Position numbers and translations under genes: made by a program
Assembly: GCA_030544215.1 (NCBI GenBank)
Contig: JARZZO010000016.1
Coordinates: forward strand, 52,405,501-52,469,500
Direction of reading: 5' to 3'
Source: Zantedeschia hybrid cultivar
Lineage: Eukaryota > Streptophyta > Magnoliopsida > Alismatales > Araceae
Length of the DNA stretch: 64,000 bases
Shown: piece by piece, positions 56,381-64,000 of the stretch
Numbering within the stretch: position 1 is the stretch's first letter
Layout of the letters: every line of letters begins with the position of its first letter
Notes under the pieces: generated by a model
Databases searched by the model: none
The model's input: only the letters and a program-made list of their open reading frames with translations
What the model was told of the DNA's origin: nothing

Positions 56381-57304
56381 CAAATAAGGAAAAGTTAGGA
56401 CAAACAATGAATTATCATGCTTCATTTGTAGTATCTTTCACAATCAATTTAAGTGGTAGTCAATTGGTTAAGCTAAAAGTTTTCGTATCCCACAATATTT
56501 TGATTCAGACAGGTGATTGTGCATGAAATTTGACACACTTAGAACTCGTTTCCGACCTTTCTGGTATATTCTTGCCTTTACTACCCTTTAGATAAGACTA
56601 CCTGGAGAGGAGAAGAGAATAAAAGATTTCCCGATCAGTCAGTGAGGACCGTTTTTCAGTTCCCGTCCCAACTCAGCACTTTTCACGATTTGGTCATATT
56701 TTTGGTACGATGGACTTTTTAGCGTGGCGTTTTTTCATTTTATTGTACTTTTGCTTTTGAGAGTGCGTACTTTTTGCCACTCTCTTTGAATTGCCTGAGG
56801 GGAGGTGCGTATTTTTTGCCACTTACCTTCCTTTAGCTCTTTTAACGCCTTCTATTGCCTTTAATGTTTACAGCTGTCCATTTTAAATGACCGCCTCTTT
56901 TAGAGTGCTGAGTGGGACAGTCCCCTATTATGGATCCTACATATTCCTTTCGTTCAACCCAAAAGAAAAATTAGAATAAGTAGTCTTATCCTTGAGGTTA
57001 ATTCCAGCAATTCTATACTTTTAAGATCTTTCATTTATTCTAAGTTGCCGTTTGTGTGTGAAAATCATCATGCCGTGGACTTTTGTAAAATGGGATATTT
57101 AAACTTTGAAGGTTCTTTAACCAATGTGACAACCAAAAAAACTGATTTGTTTAAGATTTACTTAATAAAACATGATTTTCATGCAATTTTCCTAGGATGT
57201 GAAAAGAAGTTTTTGAAAAAATTTGACCATTTTTCAGTGAAAGATATCAGTTTTCTTCAAAAGATTTTCAATAAATGCATATCAGTTTTGGCTTTATAGA
57301 TCTT
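56381..57304 (-). other. Athila region between integrase and polypurine tract
   Basis: About 0.9 kb. The first part continues the decayed integrase C-terminus. No env-like frame is present, although many Athila elements carry one here. GTGCGTAYTTTTTGCCACT occurs twice (about 56764 and 56805). The open frame 57045-57299 on the plus strand is a shadow. Confidence 0.6.
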
Positions 57305-58239
57305 TCAATTTTCATAGGCCTCGTTGCGCAACTCTTCCAGCTCACTCAGTTGTAAGGTTCGGTGGGAACCAGCTTGGGCTAGGTCCAGATTGACTTGTTT
57401 GATTGCCCAATAAGCCCTATGTTCCAATTCCACCGAAAGGTGGCACGTTTTTCCAAAAACCAGGCGATAAGGAGACATGCCAATAGGAGTTTTGTAAGCG
57501 GTCCGATAGTCCCATAAAGCATCATCCAATCTTTCAGACCAATCTTTTCTATCGGGCCTAACGGACTTTTGCAGAATATTCTTAATCTCTCTATTGGAAA
57601 CTTCCAGTTGGCCACTGGTTTGGGGATGATAAGGGGTAGCTACTTTGTGATTAATCTTATATTTCTTAAGCAAAGCTCGAAACTGGTAATTCGTGAAGTG
57701 CGTTCCCCCATCACTTATGATAGCTTTAGGCCACCCGAACCGAGAAAAGATATTCTTCTGAACGAATTTAATGACCACTTTATGATCATTGGTTCGGGTG
57801 GCTACTGCTTCAATCTATTTTGAGACATAATCCACCGCTACCAGAATATATGTATGTCCAAAAGAGGGTGGAAAAGGTCCCATAAAGTCAATTCCCCAAA
57901 TAGTAAAGACTTCAACCACCAAGATTGGGTTGAGTGGTATTATATCCCTTTTCGCCATATTTCCTACAGCCTGACATCGGAGGCAAGTTTGCTAAATTGA
58001 TGGGCATTTTTGAAAAGTGTGGGCCAGTAAAAACCACTTTGCAGGACTTTCGCTGCAGTTTTCTTTCCTGAGAAATGGCCCCCACACGCCAGATTATGAC
58101 AGAAGTTGAGAACACTCTGTTGTTCTTCTTCAAGAACACATCGCCTAACGATTTGATCAGGACAAAATTTGAATAATTCAGGATCCTCCCAGAAATAATA
58201 TTTTTCCTGAGAAAAGAATTTGTTCTTTTCACTTTTAGT
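57305..58239 (-). pseudogene. Athila integrase
   Basis: The zinc-binding part is frame-broken around 57912-58230 (CHNLACGGHFSGKKTA, GFYWPTLFKNAH are in a different frame from the longest open frame). The catalytic core is clear: IDFMGPFPPS (57870s, with a stop at about 57818), ISDGGTHFTNYQF and HPQTSGQLEVSNREIK, so the DDE residues are visible. GRTCHLSVELEHRAYWA-type region follows (FGKTCHLSVELE here). Stops at TGA 57305-57307 in ...EAYEN. Confidence 0.88.
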
Positions 58240-60582
58240 CTATCCTTCCGGAAGCTGATTAGTCACCTTGTAATTGACAATATGAGCATACCAAGATGCA
58301 ACAGTGTGAGAAATGGTCAGTAGATGCTCATCAGGAAAGGAGTCAGTGATTGGTGTACTTTCAGAGATCGGAATTCGGGATAGGTGGTCAGCTACCACAT
58401 TCTCAGAACCCTTCTTATCCCGAATTTCCAAATCAAATTCCTGAAGGAGTAAGATCCATCTAATAAGTCTAGGCTTTGCATCCTTCTTGGTCAACATATA
58501 TTTTAGAGCTGAGTGATCAGAATAGATTATGACTTTTGCCCCTAAAAGATAAGATCTGAATTTTTCTAGGGCAAAAACCACGGCTAACAATTCCTTTTCG
58601 GTGGTGGTATAATTCATTTGAGCATCTGCAATGGTGCGACTTGCATAATATATCACCACGGGACACTTGTTGATTCTTTGTCCCAAAACCTCACCGATAG
58701 CATAATCCGAGGCATCACACATGATTTCGAAGGGTAAAGACCAATCTGAAGATTGAAGAATCGGGGCTTTGGTCAAAGATTCCTTCAGAGAATTGAATGC
58801 CTTGATGCAAGATTCATCCATTTGGAAAGGAACGTCCTTAGCTAGGAGAAGAGTTAGAGGCCGAGCAATTTGAGAGAAATTGTGGATAAACCGGCGATAG
58901 AAACCGGCATGGCCAAGGAATGAATAAATATGTCTGACCGAGGTGGGAGGAGGAAGATTGGATATGAGATCGATCTTAGCTTTATCTACCTCTATCCCCC
59001 TTTCAGACACAATGTGGCCTAGAACAATGCCCTCTCGAACCATAAAATGGCTCTTTTCCCAGCTAAGAATCAGATTGGTGTCAATGCATCGTGCTAGCAC
59101 CTGTTTAAGATTTTCCAAGCAGTTTTCAAAAGAGTCCCCGAAGATTGAGAAATCATCCATGAAAATTTCGAGGAATTCTCCCACCATATCGGAGAAGATA
59201 GCCATCATGCACCGTTGAAATGTGGCTGGTGCGTTGCATAATCCAAATGGCATCCTCTTAAAAGCAAACGTGCCATAAGGATACATAAAGGTGGTCTTTT
59301 CTTGATCTTCCGGGTAAATAGCCACTTGATTGTACCCGGAGTACCTATCTAAGAAGCAAAAGTACTTCTGGCCCGATAACTTTTCTAGAATCTGATCCAT
59401 GAATGGGAGTGGAAAGTGATCCTTCTTAGTCATTAGATTCAGCTTTCGGTAATCAATGCACACTCTCCATCCCGTAGTGAGTCTAGTGGGTACCTCTTCT
59501 CCATGATCATTCTTGATAACCGTTAATCCATATTTCTTGGGTACCACTTGGGTTGGGCTGACCCATTTACTGTCTGATATTGGGTAAATGATACCCGCAT
59601 CCAGCCATTTCACAACTTCCTTCTTCACCACTTCTTTTATATTGGGGTTAAGCCACCTTTGCATCTCCCGACTGGGCTTAGAATTCTCTTCCATATAGAT
59701 GTGATGCATGCAAATGGACGGGCTAATTCCCTTTAAATCTGCCACCGACCATCCAATAGCACCCTTGTGGTCTTTGAGGACCTCGGTTAATTGGGCCTCC
59801 TGCGGCGATGTGAGATTTGCCGCAATGATGACCGGGAGAGTTTGGTCCGGACCCAAAAAGATATACTTGAGAGACTCAGGTAATGGTTTGAGTTCAAGCT
59901 CAGGAGGGTCCTCTAAAGATGGCAAAGCGGGCTCAGACTGTAAGGCTGGTAAAGGTTCAACCTTGGGCCAAGATGTTAATGGGCCAGGAGAGTCCTTTAA
60001 AGTGTTGGCTTCCTCCAAAAGGTCATATGTGGACATCTCATTTTCTTCAACCAGATTATCCAAGACATCAATAGTATGACATTCTTTTTCATGATCTGGG
60101 TATTGAGATGCTTTGAAGATATTAATCTGGACCTTTTGACCCCCAAATGAAATGTCCATTATGCTAGTTTCACAATTTATATTAGCTTTGGCAGTGGCTA
60201 AGAATGGACGACCTAGGATGATCGGAGTGTGAATGAGTTCCTCAGGTAATGCCATATCCAGAATAAGAAAATCCACGGGAAAATAACAATCATGAACCTT
60301 TACAATAACATCCTCAATTAATCCCCGTGGAGTTTTCACAGACCTATCAGCCAACTGCAAGATGATGGGTGTGGGCTTTAATTCTCCAATATCAAATTTC
60401 TCATAAATGACTGTTGGCAATAGATTTACACTAGTACCTAGATCCAATAAAGCTCTATCAAATGTAACTCCAGCTAAGTCATATAAAATTAGAGGTGCTC
60501 CAGGATCCTTTAACTTCTTGGGTAAATGATTCATCACAATTGCACTAACATCCTCAGAAAGCCGAACCTTTTCGGGTGCCAT
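58240..60582 (-). pseudogene. Athila protease, reverse transcriptase and RNase H
   Basis: 780 residues open. Protease: FDRALLDLGTSVNLLP, with the Asp-Leu-Gly form seen in Athila, and ILGRPFLATAKANI. RT: GWRVCIDYRKLNLMTKKDHFPLPF, CFLDRYSGYNQVAI, MPFGLCNAPATFQRCMM, catalytic FMDDFSIFG, VLGHIVSERGIEVD. RNase H: FEIMCDASDYAIGEVLG, TTEKELLAVVFALEKFR, YSDHSALKYML. No internal stop, so the best preserved frame of this element. The start MAPEKVRLSEDV follows the gag stop by 12 bases in the same frame. Confidence 0.95.
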
Positions 60583-60594
60583 TCTAGATTCTCT

Positions 60595-61977
60595 TTATAG
60601 AGTACATAATTCCTTGAGAAACTTAGCATAAGCTGGCACATACTTGATGGCATCGAGGAGTGGAATATTAATTTGGACTTGTTTGAACAAATCCAACAAC
60701 TCCTCATTCTGGGCCAGTTTCTTCCTGGTATTGGGCTTAGCTAACAAGGCATTAGGAAATGGCACCTTAGGTTTATAAGAACTTGGGCCTTCATCAATCT
60801 TCCCTTTTCCTTTCAGATCCTCCTCCAATTTCTCCATGATGGGTTCATCTTCACTCTCACTTTCAATTTCCTGAGGCCCAGCAGTGGAACCTTTGGCTAA
60901 CTCTCCATCTGCATGTGGTTTTTCTAAACTTCTCCCACTCCTAAGGGCTGAAATGGCTTTAGCATTCTCAAATTTCGGCCCTTTAGGCTGTGGTACCGGA
61001 CCAGGCTGAGGTAAAAGGCCCGATTGCTGTGGAAAACCCGGAGGTTGATTCCTTGGATTGGCAACGGGTTGACTAGGAAGTTGGCCTACATCTCTTCTCA
61101 TTGCGGCCTCAGCTAGTTGGCCCATTTGACTTTCCAACTTAGCAATGGATTGTTGCTGGGTCAAAATCAGTTGTTGGAGTTGAGTGAATTTATCATCAAA
61201 GTTGGGCTGAGGAGGTTGTTGGTAAGTGGGTGGAGGATGGTATTGGGTTGGCTGTCCTGATTGGAATGAGTGGCAGTGGACCGGTTGACCTGATTGATAT
61301 TGGGCCGATGGACCTGATTGATACTGGGCCGGTTGAGAAAACTGGGCTTGAGATCCCCTTGCCTGAACATTGCTATAGAAATTAGATTGTTGTTGGAATG
61401 AATTTTGTGGCTTTTGGGCTTGACGCATGGGAGGATTGGACATTGGTAATGGGACTTGCTGATTCTTCCAAGAGAAATTAGGGTGATTTCTCCAGCCAGG
61501 ATTGTAAGTATTTGAGAATAGATCATTATTGGGCCTGGAGAATTCCTGGGCAGCCTGAACTTGTTCTTGAATGAATGGTGAAAGTTGGGCCGCAGTTGGG
61601 CATTCATTCACTTGATGGGTTGGACTTGCGCATAAGGCACAAATGTCATGACTAGCAGAGGATGGGCCTTCATATAGACTAGATTCTGTTAGGTAAGTAG
61701 GCTCTTGCTTGTTTAAGGCCAGGAGTTGGTTTAGTTTCTGGGCCAAGATGTCTACCTTATCCAATTTCTGATTAATCAGATTCATGTCCATTCTAGATTC
61801 GGGCTCTCCACGGGCCTTAAGTTCATACATTCCAGTCCGTTTAGATGGCCCAACAGACCTTTCATAAGATGATAATGAGGCATGATTCATGGAATTTTCA
61901 CTTAACATCTCAAACAGATCATAGGCCTCATCTTCATTTTTCATCATAAATGCCCCTCTACATGAAGCATCCACCAT
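60595..61977 (-). pseudogene. Athila gag, C-terminal part
   Basis: 460 residues: GGAFM-type SCRGAFMMKNEDEAYDLFEML, zinc knuckle CALCASPTHQVNEC (C-x2-C-x4-H-x4-C), Q/P-rich repeats with QPxQYQSGQPxQ units, AISALRSGRSLEKP, and FPNALLAKPNTRKKLAQNEELLDLFKQVQINIPLLDAIKYVP at the end. The stop TAA (60595-60597) is in frame with pol, suggesting that gag and pol were one frame. Confidence 0.92.
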
Positions 61978-62608
61978 CTGTTCAACTGTTCAGACAATCC
62001 TTCATAGAATGCTTGGACAATTTGCCATTTTGAAAGCCCATGATGAGGGCATTTTCTAACCAATTCTTTCAGTCTTTCCCAAGATTCATGGATCAATTCC
62101 CCGGGAGTTTGGGTAAAACTCGTGATGGCCCTTCTCATAGTATTGGTCCGCCCGATGGGATAGAACTTCTTGAGAAATTCTTTCTGCATCTCTTCCCATG
62201 TCCTAAAGGGCCTTCCTATAGTTCCCAACCAATATTTAGCCTTGTCCTTTAATGAAAAGGGAAATAAGGTCAACTTAAGGCCATCATCGGTGAAATTCTG
62301 GATCTTCACCGTGGAACAGATTTCTAGAAATTCATCCAGATGCTTATAAGGGTCTTCATATTCCCATAAAAGGATGGGAGCATCTGAATGGTACTAGATT
62401 TGATTTCATATTGATTGGCTGGATTCTGAGGAAGATGAATACATGATGAAGGTTGATATCGATTTGGAATGAAATAGTCCTTCATATGCTTTGGTGGGTC
62501 CTGATTATCAGCCATTAGATCTTGTGGTAGATTTCTTTGATGTAGGATTCTTTCTATTTCAGCAAGTGGTCCTAGAAGGTTAGGATTTTGAGATCTCCTA
62601 CCTTGCAT
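61944..62608 (-). pseudogene. Athila gag, N-terminal part with capsid domain
   Basis: MQGRRSQNPNLLGPLAEIER start at 62608, then a frameshift near 62360 into ...NFTDDGLKLTLFPFSLKDKAKYWL, EEMQKEFLKKFYPIGRT and HESWERLKELVRKCPHHGL, the conserved Retrotrans_gag region. A second frameshift near 61960 leads into the C-terminal part. Confidence 0.9.
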
Positions 62609-63528
62609 GCACTAGGACTGATGGAGAGAGGATTCTATTTTCTATTTCTTATTTTTTTTTATTTTTATGCAAACAATTTTGACAAACAAATTATCCTAAT
62701 GATCTAATGTTAACCTAGACTCTCTATGTGGATTTTCTTACAAGGTGAATGGAGTCCACCTCGAGTCACAACCACAATCAGTCAACGGCTAGGTAAGAGG
62801 TGGGGTAGTGGGAGGCTCCCCCTACTTTCATAGGGACCTAATAAGAGAACCACTTTCCCGCTTAGACGTTTGCCTTTTTACCTCTAGCCTAGACACCGTT
62901 GCTAAAAATAGAGGCAACCCGAGATTTAAACCACTCACAGTGTAAACCCTAGATTCTCTTTCGACTTGCTTTTAGTTGGGTTAGGAAATGCCAATGCAAG
63001 GAAGGTGATTTGTGGGCTAAGGAAGGGTGATCAAATCCCTACCTTATGTGGTTAAAGTTGCTGTCCTTAGAGTCTTTTTGAATGCAATACAAGGCAACAA
63101 ATCAATGCAAGGTGTGTTGATGCAATCATGAATGGCTTGCTAAAATTGAAACACGTACCTTTCTTCCGCAATCTTCAACAATTTATGGAAATAACTATGA
63201 AATGAAACTAACTCATGCTTTCCTAGGATGATGAATGCTTAGCATGGAAAGTTTCTAATCTTGGCAATGAAGGTTTTTAAATTTGGATGTTCCTCTTTTT
63301 GTTTTTTTTTTTAGTTAATGGAAACCTATCTAAACTAGAAACTACAAAATTGGAAACTAACTAAAGTAAGGAAATTGAAACATAGAAAGTTGGAACACAC
63401 TGACCATGATTTCGCTTTCCTTCTCTTTTTTTTTTTTTTTTTTTAATATACCTACAAAAATAAGAGAAATAAGGTTAGCTAAAGAATAATTACACTAAAT
63501 CCAAGATAATCAAAATTAAAAATCTAAC
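62609..63528 (-). other. Athila leader
   Basis: Non-coding, with long T-runs (63298-63311, 63427-63444). No further feature recognised. Confidence 0.7.
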
Positions 63529-63546
63529 TCTCCGACAACGGCGTCA
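63529..63546 (-). promoter_or_regulatory. Athila primer-binding site (tRNA-Asp)
   Basis: Minus strand TGACGCCGTTGTCGGAGA; 15 of 18 bases match the complement of the tRNA-Asp 3' end (TGGCGCCGTTGCCGGGGA). All three differences are transitions. Five bases from the LTR end at 63552. Confidence 0.85.
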
Positions 63547-63551
63547 AAAAT

Positions 63552-64000
63552 TGATCGTTTCGAATTGTGCGTCGTTAAACATATAAAAACGTTCAATCTA
63601 ATTTTATTCGGCTCACTCAAATCAGATTTTGGAAATTTAACAGTGGTGAGTCCGAGTTGATCCACAGGGAGATAGAATTTTAATTTTGAAAACTTTGGAA
63701 TTTAATTATCTAAAAATAAGTGAAAATTTAAATAAACTAATTACTTAATTAAACTAAAACGCAATTAACTAATGTAACCTAAAAATATAATTACTTGAAT
63801 TAAACAACTCTTTTTTTTCTTTTTCAAAAATTAAACACAAACACATATATATATAAAAAATAAACACAACTAAAAATTATAACGAGACATTGAAATTTAA
63901 CTATGTGTAACTTATCAATTATCTAAAAATTACGAAACAAATCACAACTTTTATGATTCACTATCATTAAACTTAAATAATCTAACATCAATAATTAACT
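63552..64000 (-). mobile_element. Athila 5' LTR (partial, runs off the window)
   Basis: Begins TGATCGTTTCGAATTGTGCG, matching 53977 onward with about 3 percent difference by eye. Confidence 0.95.

Larger units (their letters stand above)
53977..64000 (-). mobile_element. Athila-lineage Ty3/gypsy element (5' end off-window)
   Basis: Minus strand. 3' LTR 53977-56344, polypurine tract, integrase, pol, gag, leader, Asp-type primer site, and the first 449 bases of the other LTR (63552-64000). The two LTR segments in view differ at about 13 of 449 positions by eye, 10 of them transitions. The RT sequence and the tRNA-Asp primer site are typical of Athila. The full element would be about 11.9 kb, ending near 65.9 kb. 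ATACC (53972-53976) is the presumed target duplication. Confidence 0.9.

Noticed and set aside
57912..58232. 106-residue open frame in the Athila integrase region
   Set aside because: It is mostly in the wrong frame; the real zinc-domain reading is in a neighbouring frame.
1..64000. tRNA, rRNA or microRNA genes
   Set aside because: Only tRNA-complementary primer sites were seen; no cloverleaf or rRNA sequence was recognised. The small hairpins are too short to be called microRNA precursors.

Overview
This is nuclear DNA from a flowering plant. The evidence is one spliced SABATH-family methyltransferase gene sitting in deeply nested Ty1/copia and Ty3/gypsy LTR retrotransposons. The gene is GC-rich in its first two exons and AT-rich in its last two, a gradient common in monocots. 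I cannot name the species, and a magnoliid or other angiosperm is also possible.

Layout. 1-543: copia integrase fragment. 544-1971: 5' end (gag start, primer-binding site, LTR) of a minus-strand gypsy element. 1972-5700: AT-rich sequence hiding degenerate exons of an RPA70-like protein on the minus strand (about 3800-4717). 5899-9197: four-exon SABATH methyltransferase, the only host gene that looks intact. 9458-16000: LTR-like remnants. 16241-19406: a region full of one short hairpin sequence. 20035-45952: a Tat-lineage gypsy element ('Tat A', plus strand) that was split at 32999/45087 by a second copy of the same family ('Tat B', minus strand, 33000-45086). 45953-48248: copia element 1, truncated at its LTR. 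48249-53976: copia element 2 of the same family, inserted in the leader of copia 1. 53977-64000: an Athila-lineage gypsy element (minus strand) inserted in the integrase of copia 2; its 5' LTR runs off the right edge.

All the retroelement coding regions are broken, mostly by C-to-T or G-to-A stop codons, so none looks autonomous. Shared signals can still be read by comparing copies: a conserved -1 frame change between the gag-protease and pol frames of Tat A and Tat B, two perfect leader palindromes (one of which changed on both sides and stayed palindromic), tRNA-primer sites, a polypurine tract with a hairpin beside it, and LTR TATA boxes.

The most unusual structure is a set of dispersed short inverted repeats whose arms are conserved while the spacer varies in sequence but not in length. 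The main family has core arms GCGTC/GACGC, a 10-base spacer and A/T-rich flanks. It occurs about 25 times, in Tat LTRs, Tat leaders, the Tat 3' region, and at two other loci (9.8-11.0 kb and 15.6-15.9 kb). Other families have a different arm sequence but the same architecture: TGAGTCTGCGCA arms with a 4-base spacer (16.2-19.4 kb), TAATTGATTA arms with a 6-base spacer (10.6 kb), TAATYTAA arms with a 3-base spacer (both copia leaders), and TTGTG/CACAA with a 5-base spacer (copia 2 leader).
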